Below are positions 45,496-54,780 of a stretch of 64,000 nt of DNA, one piece after another. The DNA comes from Agrobacterium tumefaciens (lineage in GTDB: Bacteria > Pseudomonadota > Alphaproteobacteria > Rhizobiales > Rhizobiaceae): the NCBI RefSeq assembly GCF_005221325.1, contig NZ_CP039888.1, positions 1,736,001 through 1,800,000 on the forward strand, given 5' to 3'. A model generated the notes under the pieces. The model saw only the letters and a list, made by a program, of their open reading frames with translations. It was not told the DNA's origin and made no database searches. A program made the translations under genes and the position numbers. Position 1 is the stretch's first letter. The number at the start of each line of letters is the position of its first letter.

Positions 45496-45607
45496 CGGGC
45501 CAATCCACCGCAGCGGATTTCGGGATTCAAAAAAGAATCGCAAAACAGGGACTTGCCCGGGGAGACATGATCGAGATTTCCAACCGGACCCGCCGGAGAC
45601 CGATCTG

Positions 45608-45817
45608 ATGATCCGCAAACACTCCGCGACCTTGCACGGCCACCGCACCAGCATCTCGCTCGAGGATGCCTTCTGGGACGAGCTTAGGATCATCGCTGAA
45701 AGGCGCAAGATCAGTTTTGCCGCCCTGCTTGCCGAAATAGACGACAACCGCCCGGCCGACAGCAATCTGTCCTCGTCGCTGCGGGTTTACGTGCTGAACT
45801 GGCTGAAGACCCGCTGA
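45608..45817 (+). CDS. Ribbon-helix-helix domain protein (RHH_4 type)
   Basis: Protein of 69 residues. HRTSISLEDAFWDELRIIAERRKISFAALLAEIDD is a full ribbon-helix-helix motif, with the strand that enters the DNA major groove at the N-terminus; LSSSLRVYVLNWLKTR is the closing helix. Family members in alphaproteobacteria are presumed DNA-binding regulators, sometimes resembling antitoxins, but no toxin gene is adjacent. It is the last gene of the ssrA-sspB-DUF4169-RHH row. Confidence 0.85.
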   Translation: MIRKHSATLHGHRTSISLEDAFWDELRIIAERRKISFAALLAEIDDNRPADSNLSSSLRVYVLNWLKTR

Positions 45818-46298
45818 TCCAAATGGGCGCGACGGACCGTCGTCGAACGCAGACTGCGATACCGCCCACCAGCAGCCGACTACAAAAATTCCAGCCGAAA
45901 ACTCATAACGCCGTGAAAGCATTCATTAAACATTGACGGCCTAGTCTGCGCTGCAAGGCATTCCCGTATTGCGTAGCCTTGCCTCCGAATATCGTTTTCA
46001 GACTGTCCCTTCCTCGCCTCTCCCACTGAGGCACGGATAGCTCCTGTCTCCGGAAATGAGGATTGCAATCAATCCTCAGGCAAAGCCACTGCTATCAGGT
46101 TTAAATTTTGATTGCGGCCCGAAGCCGGTTGGGAAGGGTAGACATCCCCCTCGGCGTCATCCTCGACCCTGTGCCCAGAATCTAATCACGTCGAATAAAA
46201 TCAATCGGTTGCAGATAACAGGGTCAAGCCCCAGGATGACGTTGGGAAGTTTCGCGCTTCAACGAAATTGAAGAGCGACCGGCTTCCCTGCCCCGAGC
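45818..46298. other. Intergenic region with a palindromic repeat
   Basis: 480 bases between the RHH gene and the AsmA gene, which is on the other strand. An inverted repeat lies at 46155-46242. Otherwise I see no gene, tRNA or clear terminator; short frames here lack domain signatures. Confidence 0.6.
46155..46242. repeat. Intergenic palindromic repeat (CGTCATCCT-type)
   Basis: CGTCATCCTCG-ACCCTGT (46155-46172) and its partner ACAGGGTCAAGCCCCAGGATGACG (46218-46241, read in two parts ACAGGGT and AGGATGACG) form an inverted repeat with an AT-rich spacer of 45 bases. It looks like the dispersed GTCATCC palindromes of Rhizobiales, with one arm partly deleted. Confidence 0.7.
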
Positions 46299-49200
46299 TT
46301 ACGGTGTGGCGGGCGGATTTTCAGGCGCCAGCTGTCGGATGGCGTTTTCCGTTGGAGGCACCATCAGTGCCGGTGCGGACTGCCGCTCGGGTGCTGGCTG
46401 CTGTTGTTGTTGCTGCAACCGCTCCTGCTGTTCCTTTTCCTGACGCAGACGTTCTTCGGTTGCGGCCTTCAAACGTGCCTCTTCTTCGGCCTTGGCCTTG
46501 GCTTCCGCCTCGGCCCGTTCCTTCTCGGCCTGCCGTTCTGCGGCCTGGGAGCGGTAAAGCGCCATTTCGCGGCGCAGGCGCTGCTTTTCAAGAACGCTGG
46601 CCTGCATGGCTTCCACCCGGCGGCGTTCCTTTTCAAAAGCCCGAAGTGACAGGTAATTGCTGAGCGCGGAGACATCCGTTGTCAAAGCCGGCGCGGCGAG
46701 CGGGCCGTTATAGTTGAGGCGCACGGACGGTTCGGCACCGGCAACCGTTTCGGTGCCGGGATTGAACACGAGGTCGAGGTCGCCATTGACGGTCGAGGCG
46801 GCGATATCGACGGTCGCATCGGCGGTTAGCGTCACCGGATCGATCCCCGCACGCAGATTCTTGAAATGAAGCGCGCCGCCATTCAGCGAAAATGGCAGGG
46901 CCACATCACCGAGGGCAATTTCACCCTGCCAGAGGCTCTGATCCACTAGCGGCCGCACCTTGGGCGCATCGATCGGCTGCTGCAGGCCATCGGCCGCCTG
47001 CAGGATCGGCGGCAGGGCACTCGGATTAAGCCCCTTCAGCACAAGCCCGCCGGTCCGGATTTCGCCCGAACCGCCCGCCGATTTCAGCATTTCACCGACA
47101 CTTTTGCCGGTCGATTCGGCCGTGAGGTCAATCGCCGCCTGGCCTGTAGCAACAGGCCCGTTGGCATTGGCCCACAGGATCGGCTCCGGATTGGCGTCGG
47201 TCACCGCGATCTTGGTGCGGAAAATGCCCGCACCCTCGCCCGTGGACATGGCCAGCCGCCCGGTCAGCTTGCCGCCCATGAAAGTACCGGCAACATCGTC
47301 AAGCGAGAGACTGCCCGCATCATGCGTGAGCTTGGCTGAAACACCCGTGACCGTGCCGAAGGGGCCGGCCTCGAAGCTTTCCGCTTTCAGGGCAAGCGAG
47401 GCCTTGAGCTGCGGGAATGCGGGCATGGCAAGAGGCTTGGCGTTCAGCGCGCCGGTTTCCGGGTCGATCACCGGCCCGTAGATCGCATCCCCCAGCCAGG
47501 CAAGATCGGCTGTTCTGACCGCAAGATCGCCCGTGACCGGATGAGGCGCGGCGCGCTGGACCGTGACATTGCCCGAGAAAGGATTGCCGCCCGCCTGCCC
47601 GCCGATCGAGGAAAAGGCGATCTTCTCCCCGTCCACCGCCACCTTGGCATTCGCCTTAAGCGCCATGCCGCCACCGAGCTGCGGCAGACCGACCGCATTC
47701 ATGATCAGATAGGGCTCGATGTCAGCGCTTTCGAGCGCGACATCGGCGCTGCCCTCACCGAAATTGGCGGCCGCAACGGCAAAGGAACCATTCATCGAAA
47801 AATGCGTACGCTCCGTCGAAAAGCGCAGTTCGGTCTGGGCGGGTGAACCGAGCGTGCCGTTGAGCTTGACGGAAAGAAGCCCCTCCCCATCCGCGTCGAA
47901 GGGCAGCGGGTCAAGCCCCGCCTGCCCGAACAGGATCGCTGTCGATTGGTTCTTCAGTACCGCTTCCAGCGACATCGCCGTATCGTCCGTGATCGACAGG
48001 AAATCCGGCATCTTGGCGACAGCCGACAGGCGACTGCCATTGACGGTGCCGGAGACAGCGACATTGGCGCCGCCATTGTCACTGTTGACGGATACATCCA
48101 TCGCAAGATCGGAATTGGCGTACCACGGCGCGCTCGCCGCCAGGCGGCTGAGGAAGGGATGATTGGGCAGTTTCTGCTGGAGCATGGTGAAGAACGGCTG
48201 CATATCGGCTGCATGCAGGTTCACCGTGCCCTTGCCAGCATATTTCAGCAACGAACCCTGCAACTGGCCCTTCGCCTTCACCTCCGCGCCGGCAATATCG
48301 CCGGCCGTCATGTTTTCAAGCGAGAGAACCCCGCCCGCCATGGTGAAGGCGGTCTCGACATGATTGGCGGTCACGCCGGCCATGTTGAACCGGTCGGCCT
48401 TGAATTTCGCGGTAATGCGATGGTCGAGAACCGAGCTTCCGACCTGATCGCCGAGCGCCAGGCTGCCGAGTGCCCGAAGGGCATCGAGATCGATTTCATT
48501 GCCGGCGAGATCGATGGAAAGATTGGAGGTTTTGCCATCGGAGCGCCGCTCCAGCTCGCCTTTCAGCGAAGCATCGCCAATCGCCAGCTCCAGATTGTCA
48601 AAACGCTGATTGAGCGTCGTCAGCGAGACATCGGCGGAAAAACCGGCGGCGTTGAGTTGCCGGATCGCCGGGTCGACGGAGCCGGAAAGCCAGTTTGCCA
48701 GCCCCGAAGGCTGGTTGGAGGCGAGCAGCAGATTGCCGTTGAAGGCAGGGCCGCCGAGCAGCGTCAGCGATCCCTTGGCTTCGAGCTGCGTTCTCCCCGG
48801 CAGCGTCGCCACGGCATTCACCACCTGCCAGCCACTGCCATCCGGGCGCACATCCAGCCGGATGTCGCGGATCGTCGTATCGTCGGAAACGAGCGCCGGC
48901 AGGCTGATACTCGCCTTGCCCGGCACCGGCGGCACCGGAATGCGGGCCACCATGGCGGCAAAGGCCTCGATGCGCTGGCGCACCGAGACGGTTGGCTGGC
49001 GCGAAGTCTTGCCCGTCTGCACGACGGGCGGCGCAAAACGGGCGACATCGATCTGCTGGCCATCTGCGGTGAGCAGGAATTCTGGCTTGGCGCCGGTATC
49101 CAGCGTCGCTTCGCCGGTCACGACGTAAGGATTTTCGTTACCGCCAAGCTCCATGCGGTAGCTCGGGATACGCACGCTTTCATTGGTGAGTTCGAAACTG

Positions 49201-50000
49201 CCACGCGTGCGCGGCGAAGAAAAGATGGATCGCCCTGCCTGCTGCTTCTGCTTTTCGTCTTCCCGGAAACTGAAGGAGAAGGAGCCGCTATAGGCGGGTT
49301 TTCCCGCCGTCGCCGCAATCGCGCCATCGAGATCGACTTCAACCGGATGTTCGTCCGGCACGAGGCGGAGCCTCAGCCCCATACGGCCATTGGCGTAATC
49401 CGGCTCACTGCTCGAAAGCGAGAATGAGCCCGGATGCCCGTCGACGGCAGCGCGTCCTTCGGCTTTCCAGGGCCCGGCCAGCGAATTGGCGGACATGTCG
49501 GCATTGAGGCCGGTCACGACACGGTTGCGGCCGGACTGCTCATCGATGAATTCGATCTGCCCGCCTTCGATCTGCACGCTTTCCAGAACCACGGTGCGGG
49601 CCGGAATTTCCGCCCGGCTGCCGCGCATCCAGTCCAGCGTGCCGTCTTTCAGCAGACGAATCTTCGCCTTGGGTTCCTCGATGCGCATATCGAAAATACG
49701 CGCCTCGCCGGAAAGGAAAGGCGCCAACTCGGCATCCATGGAAAAACGCGCCACCTGGATCAGCGGCGATCCATCGGCATCCGTTCCGGCGCGCACATCA
49801 TGCAGCGTCACCGAGGGGAAAGGCAGGATACGGGCCTCGACGCGGCCATGCACCACCACCTTCTTGCCGAGAATCCGGCTTGCCTGATCCTCAAAATCGC
49901 GGCGGAAATCCGTCCAATCGACGAAATAGGGAATGAGCAGTGCCGAAAACAGCACCACGGCCAGCAGTCCGCCCAGAAAAACCAGAATACGCCCGAGCAC
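46299..50000 (-). CDS. Large AsmA family protein
   Basis: Protein of 1233 residues. One N-terminal membrane anchor (MLGRILVFLGGLLAVVLFSALLIPYFVDW) is followed by a long periplasmic region. The AsmA signature at its start is DFRRDFEDQASRILGKKVVVHGRVEARILPFPSVTLHDVRAG, and repeated beta strands with LSLENM and LSLDDVAG segments continue to about residue 1100. The last 130 residues are a Glu/Lys-rich coiled coil with a Gln tract, ending in a Pro-rich tail. AsmA-like proteins are bridge-type lipid-transfer proteins linking the two membranes; the length here fits a long bridge. The tail is unusual and may bind a partner. Confidence 0.9.
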   Translation of the reverse strand: MLGRILVFLGGLLAVVLFSALLIPYFVDWTDFRRDFEDQASRILGKKVVVHGRVEARILPFPSVTLHDVRAGTDADGSPLIQVARFSMDAELAPFLSGEARIFDMRIEEPKAKIRLLKDGTLDWMRGSRAEIPARTVVLESVQIEGGQIEFIDEQSGRNRVVTGLNADMSANSLAGPWKAEGRAAVDGHPGSFSLSSSEPDYANGRMGLRLRLVPDEHPVEVDLDGAIAATAGKPAYSGSFSFSFREDEKQKQQAGRSIFSSPRTRGSFELTNESVRIPSYRMELGGNENPYVVTGEATLDTGAKPEFLLTADGQQIDVARFAPPVVQTGKTSRQPTVSVRQRIEAFAAMVARIPVPPVPGKASISLPALVSDDTTIRDIRLDVRPDGSGWQVVNAVATLPGRTQLEAKGSLTLLGGPAFNGNLLLASNQPSGLANWLSGSVDPAIRQLNAAGFSADVSLTTLNQRFDNLELAIGDASLKGELERRSDGKTSNLSIDLAGNEIDLDALRALGSLALGDQVGSSVLDHRITAKFKADRFNMAGVTANHVETAFTMAGGVLSLENMTAGDIAGAEVKAKGQLQGSLLKYAGKGTVNLHAADMQPFFTMLQQKLPNHPFLSRLAASAPWYANSDLAMDVSVNSDNGGANVAVSGTVNGSRLSAVAKMPDFLSITDDTAMSLEAVLKNQSTAILFGQAGLDPLPFDADGEGLLSVKLNGTLGSPAQTELRFSTERTHFSMNGSFAVAAANFGEGSADVALESADIEPYLIMNAVGLPQLGGGMALKANAKVAVDGEKIAFSSIGGQAGGNPFSGNVTVQRAAPHPVTGDLAVRTADLAWLGDAIYGPVIDPETGALNAKPLAMPAFPQLKASLALKAESFEAGPFGTVTGVSAKLTHDAGSLSLDDVAGTFMGGKLTGRLAMSTGEGAGIFRTKIAVTDANPEPILWANANGPVATGQAAIDLTAESTGKSVGEMLKSAGGSGEIRTGGLVLKGLNPSALPPILQAADGLQQPIDAPKVRPLVDQSLWQGEIALGDVALPFSLNGGALHFKNLRAGIDPVTLTADATVDIAASTVNGDLDLVFNPGTETVAGAEPSVRLNYNGPLAAPALTTDVSALSNYLSLRAFEKERRRVEAMQASVLEKQRLRREMALYRSQAAERQAEKERAEAEAKAKAEEEARLKAATEERLRQEKEQQERLQQQQQQPAPERQSAPALMVPPTENAIRQLAPENPPATP

Positions 50001-50091
50001 TGACCTGCATCTCCCTTCGCGAACGCTGCAAACCTATTCTTTTCTGCCTTAACGGCAAGCAGCCTTTTGTACCAATCAAATATGAGAACGA

Positions 50092-51504
50092 TCAGACAAG
50101 CCGGAACAACTTGCCCGGATTGAAGATGTTATCCGGATCGAGCGACGTTTTGATGGCGCGCATGAAATCCAGTGCATTTCCTGCCTCTTCGGCGAGAAAA
50201 CTCATCTTGCCCTGGCCGATGCCATGTTCGCCGGTGCAGGTGCCATCCATGGCGATGGCGCGGCGATTGAGGCGGGCAACGAAGGCTTCGGTCTTCGCGA
50301 CGCTTTCGGCATCCTTGCCATCAAACAGAATAAGCACATGGAAGTTCCCGTCGCCGGCATGGCCGACGATGGGCGCCAGAAACCCGTTTTCCTCGATATC
50401 CCGCTGCGTTTCCACCACGCAATCGGCCAGCCGCGAAATCGGTACGCAGACATCGGTGGAAAGCCCGTCGAGATGTGGTGCCAGCGCGCGCGATGCCCAA
50501 TAGGCGTCATGGCGCGCTTTCCACAGCTTGTTGCGCTCGGCAGCATCGCCCGTCCAGCGGAAATCGACGCTGCCGCATTCGGCTGCAATCTCGGCGAACT
50601 GCTGCGATTGCAGCGCCGCCGTCTCCTCGGTGCCGTGGAACTCCACGAAAAGCGTCGGCTTTTCCGCGTAATTCAGGCCGGAATAGGCGTTGCAGGCGCG
50701 CACCTGCACCTCATCAAGCAATTCGATGCGGGCGACCGGAACGCCCATCTGGATCGTCATGATGACGGCATCGCAAGCCGCTTTGATGCTGTCGAAGGTG
50801 CAGACACCGCCGGCGATCTTTTCCGGAATGCCCTGCAGCCGCAACGTCACCGAGGTGATGACACCGAGCGTGCCTTCGGCGCCCACGAAAAGCCGCGTCA
50901 GGTCGTAACCGGCGGACGACTTGCGGGCGCGGCGTGCAGTGCGGATTTCCTCGCCATTGGCGACGACGGCGGTGACGGCCAGAACATTGTCCTTCATCGT
51001 GCCGTAACGCACGGCATTGGTGCCAGAAGCGCGCGTCGAGGCCATGCCGCCAATCGAGGCATTGGCGCCGGGATCGATCGGGAAAAACAGGCCGGTATCG
51101 CGCAGATAGACATTGAGGTCCTCACGCGTCACGCCCGGCTCCACCGTCACATCAAGGTCTTCGGCATTCACCTCAATGATGCGATTCATCCGGCTGAAAT
51201 CGATGCAGATTCCGCCATCGGGCGCATTCACCTGCCCTTCGAGTGAAGACCCTGTTCCAAAGGGAATGACGGGCACCTTGTACTGCGCACAAGCCTTCAC
51301 CACGGCCTTCACATCATCAGCGTTTTCGGCAAAGACAACGCCGTCAGGCGCTTGCAGGGTCAGATAGGTGGTGGTGTGGCCGTGCTGCTCGCGGAACGCC
51401 TGGCCCGTCTGGACCTTCTCGCCCAGTTGCTGCTTCAGCACCGCGAGCGTAGACGCGATACCTTCCTCGTTCCGCTTACCCGCCACAACATCCTTCAGCG
51501 CCAT
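50092..51504 (-). CDS. FAD-linked D-2-hydroxyacid dehydrogenase (D-lactate dehydrogenase/GlcD-type)
   Basis: Protein of 470 residues from the ATG at 51504. The N-terminal FAD_binding_4 domain carries VIPFGTGSSLEGQVNAPDGGICIDFSRMNRI and SIGGMASTRASGTNAVRYGTMKDNV, and the C-terminal FAD-oxidase_C domain has VGHAGDGNFHVLILFD and GTCTGEHGIGQGK. The last holds the catalytic His and metal ligands of LDHD enzymes. The likely reaction is oxidation of D-lactate or a related 2-hydroxyacid with transfer of electrons to quinone or cytochrome c. It stands alone, with no GlcE or GlcF gene nearby. Confidence 0.9.
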   Translation of the reverse strand: MALKDVVAGKRNEEGIASTLAVLKQQLGEKVQTGQAFREQHGHTTTYLTLQAPDGVVFAENADDVKAVVKACAQYKVPVIPFGTGSSLEGQVNAPDGGICIDFSRMNRIIEVNAEDLDVTVEPGVTREDLNVYLRDTGLFFPIDPGANASIGGMASTRASGTNAVRYGTMKDNVLAVTAVVANGEEIRTARRARKSSAGYDLTRLFVGAEGTLGVITSVTLRLQGIPEKIAGGVCTFDSIKAACDAVIMTIQMGVPVARIELLDEVQVRACNAYSGLNYAEKPTLFVEFHGTEETAALQSQQFAEIAAECGSVDFRWTGDAAERNKLWKARHDAYWASRALAPHLDGLSTDVCVPISRLADCVVETQRDIEENGFLAPIVGHAGDGNFHVLILFDGKDAESVAKTEAFVARLNRRAIAMDGTCTGEHGIGQGKMSFLAEEAGNALDFMRAIKTSLDPDNIFNPGKLFRLV

Positions 51505-51633
51505 CGTCCGTCTCCACCGCAACATCTGCCCGTAACGGATTCGATCCGTTACGAAATTTCGTCAGGTGGTATGAGATAAGGTTAACGCTTTGTCCAGCAT
51601 CGCGATAGCATCGGATGCGGTTTGGCGACACCC

Positions 51634-54600
51634 CTATTCCGCTGCGAGCAACGGCTTGTCTTCCTCCAGCGCCTTGCGGCGGGCGGCAAGTTCGAGTTCG
51701 CGGTGAAGGCGAATTTCTTCATCCGCCTGCGGTTTGGCGAAGCGGGCGATCAGCAGATAGGAAACCGGGGTGATGTAAAGCGTCACCAGCGTCGCAAAAC
51801 CAAGACCGCCGACGATGACCCAGCCGAGTGCGATGCGCGCTTCCGCGCCCGCCCCCTGCGCCAGCACCAGCGGAACGCCGCCGAGAATGGTGGCGATCAT
51901 CGTCATCATGACGGGACGCAGGCGGATGCTGGTGGCCTTTTCGATGGCCTCGCGCACGGTCGCACCTTGATCACGCAGATGATTGGCGAATTCGACAATG
52001 AGGATGCCGTTCTTGGCCATAACGCCGACAAGCAGCACGAGACCGATCTGGCTATAGACGTTGAGGCTCGATCCGGTGGCCAGCAGCGCGATGACGGCGC
52101 AGGCAAGGCCAAGCGGCACCGTCGTCATGATGATGACCGAACTCAGCACGCTTTCAAACTGCGCGGCGAGCACGAGGAAGATGATGGCGATGGCAAAACC
52201 GAAGGTCAGCAACATGCCGCTCGAATTTTCTTCTAGCGTCGCCGCCTCGCCAAGCGGCAGCAGACGCGCGCCTGATGGCATCACGGATTGCGCAAGTTCG
52301 TTCACCTTCTCCAGCGCCTGACCGAGCGACACACCGTCTTTCAGGTTGGCCGTGAAGCCGACGGAAGGAAGCTGCTGCTCGCGGTTCAACTGCGGCGCAA
52401 CCGCGTTTTCCTTCAGCGTGGCGATGACCGACATCGGCACGATCTTGCCGTCACCCGTTTTCAGGAAGACATTTTCAAGATCGGTCGGATCGTTGATCGG
52501 CCGGGTGGAGGACAGGAGCCTGACTGGGATAGCATCGCCATCCACGAAGACATCGACAATCGAGCGTCCTTCCAGCAGCGATTGCATCGCACGCGAGAGG
52601 CCGGTGATGTCGATGCCGAGATCCGACGCGCGCTCACGGTCAATGGAAACCGAAAGCTGGGCCTGATTGGGCTCGTTGTCCAAACGCGGCGTATCGAACA
52701 GGCCGCTTTCCTCCATGGAAAGCAGCAGCTTCTGCGTCGCCTCTGTCAGCGCTGCATAGTTGCTACCGACCATCGCCATCTGCAGGCCGTTGCCGGCACC
52801 ACGAATGCGCAGACTGTTCGGCTGCATGGCATTGCCGCGCAAAGCCGGAACCTTGTTGGCGGCGGAGGTAACGTCAGCGGCGATCTGGTTCTGCGTGCGT
52901 TCACGATCGGCCCAGGGCGCCAGCGTCAGCACCATGAACCCGGTATTGGAGGAACCGTTCATGCCGGTGATGGAATAGATATTGCGGATCTCACCGCTGT
53001 CGCGCAGCGGCTGTAAATTTTCCTCGATCCGCTGCAACTGGTCACGGGTATATTCGAGGCTGACGCCCTGCGGCGCGGTGACCCGCATCATGACCGAGGC
53101 GCGGTCCTCGCGCGGCGTCAGTTCGTTCTGGATCATGCCGAAGGCGATCCATGACAGGCCGGAGAAGATCAGCGCCACGACGATGACGATCAGTGGATTG
53201 TTGAGGCAGGCGGCAAGCGTCGATTTGTAGGTGGCGGCAAAGACATTGCCGAACCACGCCAGAGGCCCAGTCGGTTCCTTCAGCCCCTGTTTCAGCATGC
53301 GCGAGGCCAGCATCGGGCAAAGCGTCAGCGCCGTCACCGAGGACAGGCCGACGGCGAAGGCCAGCACGAAGCCGAATTCGCGGAACAGACCGCCAAGCTG
53401 GCCCGGCAGGAACGACAGCGGAATGAACACGGCGGCAAGCGTTGCCGTCGTGGCGATAACCGCGAAGAACACTTCCTGTGTGCCGAGAACGGCGGCGGCG
53501 CGCGGCCCCATACCTTCCGCCCGGCGGCGCACGATATTCTCCAGCACCACGATCGCATCGTCGACGACGAGACCCGTCGCCAGAACGATGGCGAGCAGGG
53601 TCAGGATATTGATCGAGAACCCGACCATATAGATGGCGACGATGGTGCCGATCAGCGCCACCGGCATGGTGATCGCCGGAATGAGGGTTGCCCGCCAGTC
53701 GCGGAAAAAGAGATAGAGCACGACGATCACGATGAGCGCCGAGAGCCCGAGTGCCAGTTCGACCTCGTGCAGCGCGCCTTCGATGAAGACGGCGTCATCG
53801 CTGGTGACGATGATGCGTGTGCCTTCCGGCAGGTTCGGGGACATGGCATCAACGGCAGCCTTCACACCCGTTGAAATATTGAGCGTATTCGACTGCGCCT
53901 GCCGGATGACGCCGAGACCGACACCCTGCACGCCGTTGGAGCGGAGCGAGGTCGATTCGTCATCCGCGCCGAGCATGACGGTCGCGACGTCACGCAGGCG
54001 GATATTGTTCTTGATGAGAAGGTTGGAGAAATCCTCCGGCTTCGTCAGGCTGGCCGTGGCGCGCACGACAATGTCCTGCGTCGTGCTTTTCAGCGATCCC
54101 GCCGGCACGTCGAGCGCGGCGCTGGCGAGCGCGTTCGAAACATCGGTTACGGTCAGACCGCGGCTGGCAAGTGCGGCCTGATTGAGATCGACGCGAAAAA
54201 CCTTTTCCTGATCGCCGTAAAGCTCCACATCCGCCACACCATCGACGGCGGCCAGGCGGTCGATAATCTCGTCATCCACCAGCTTGGTCAGATCTTCCAT
54301 GCTGAGCGTGGAGGATGTGACCGCAAGGCGCATGATCGGCTGGCTGTCGGAATCCGCCTTGATGATCTGCGGTTCGTCAGCATCGTCGGGCAGTTGATTG
54401 GTGACGCGGCCGATGGCGTCGCGCACGTCATTGGCGGCAACGGCCATGTCGACATTGTCGCTGAACTCCATCGTCACACGGCTGGTTCCGAATTGCGAGC
54501 TGGAAGCGATGGATTTGATGCCGCTGACACGCGCGACCGCGCCTTCGATGGTCTGCGTTACTTCCTGGTCAATCGTTTCAGGCGCCGCCCCCTCATAGGT

Positions 54601-54780
54601 GGTCCTGACGCTGATCGACGGACGATCGACATCGGGCAATTCGCGCACTTCAACGCCAACCAGCGCCGCAAGGCCGGCAACGACCAGCAGGGTGTTGAGA
54701 ACCGCCGCCAGAATCGGCCTGCGCACAAAGAGCGCGGTAAAGGCGAGTTTGGAATCCTGACCGGAAGACGGTTGCGTCAT
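51634..54780 (-). CDS. RND efflux pump inner-membrane transporter
   Basis: Protein of 1048 residues with the 12-membrane-segment RND fold. The first segment starts at LFVRRPILAAVLNTLLVVAGLAALVGV, then the porter domain (PDVDRPSISVRTTYEGAAPETIDQEV). The proton relay DD is in VLATGLVVDDAIVVLENI, and GVMAKNGILIVEFANHLR is a late segment. The size, two periplasmic loops and motif set fit AcrB/MdtB-type proton-driven drug exporters. Its start overlaps the adaptor gene by four bases. No TolC-type outer-membrane gene is present, so the pump probably shares one. Confidence 0.95.
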   Translation of the reverse strand: MTQPSSGQDSKLAFTALFVRRPILAAVLNTLLVVAGLAALVGVEVRELPDVDRPSISVRTTYEGAAPETIDQEVTQTIEGAVARVSGIKSIASSSQFGTSRVTMEFSDNVDMAVAANDVRDAIGRVTNQLPDDADEPQIIKADSDSQPIMRLAVTSSTLSMEDLTKLVDDEIIDRLAAVDGVADVELYGDQEKVFRVDLNQAALASRGLTVTDVSNALASAALDVPAGSLKSTTQDIVVRATASLTKPEDFSNLLIKNNIRLRDVATVMLGADDESTSLRSNGVQGVGLGVIRQAQSNTLNISTGVKAAVDAMSPNLPEGTRIIVTSDDAVFIEGALHEVELALGLSALIVIVVLYLFFRDWRATLIPAITMPVALIGTIVAIYMVGFSINILTLLAIVLATGLVVDDAIVVLENIVRRRAEGMGPRAAAVLGTQEVFFAVIATTATLAAVFIPLSFLPGQLGGLFREFGFVLAFAVGLSSVTALTLCPMLASRMLKQGLKEPTGPLAWFGNVFAATYKSTLAACLNNPLIVIVVALIFSGLSWIAFGMIQNELTPREDRASVMMRVTAPQGVSLEYTRDQLQRIEENLQPLRDSGEIRNIYSITGMNGSSNTGFMVLTLAPWADRERTQNQIAADVTSAANKVPALRGNAMQPNSLRIRGAGNGLQMAMVGSNYAALTEATQKLLLSMEESGLFDTPRLDNEPNQAQLSVSIDRERASDLGIDITGLSRAMQSLLEGRSIVDVFVDGDAIPVRLLSSTRPINDPTDLENVFLKTGDGKIVPMSVIATLKENAVAPQLNREQQLPSVGFTANLKDGVSLGQALEKVNELAQSVMPSGARLLPLGEAATLEENSSGMLLTFGFAIAIIFLVLAAQFESVLSSVIIMTTVPLGLACAVIALLATGSSLNVYSQIGLVLLVGVMAKNGILIVEFANHLRDQGATVREAIEKATSIRLRPVMMTMIATILGGVPLVLAQGAGAEARIALGWVIVGGLGFATLVTLYITPVSYLLIARFAKPQADEEIRLHRELELAARRKALEEDKPLLAAE

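Noticed and set aside
51622..52236. A plus-strand frame within the RND transporter region
   Set aside because: It is Arg/His/Asp-rich, without a domain, and antisense to a complete RND gene.
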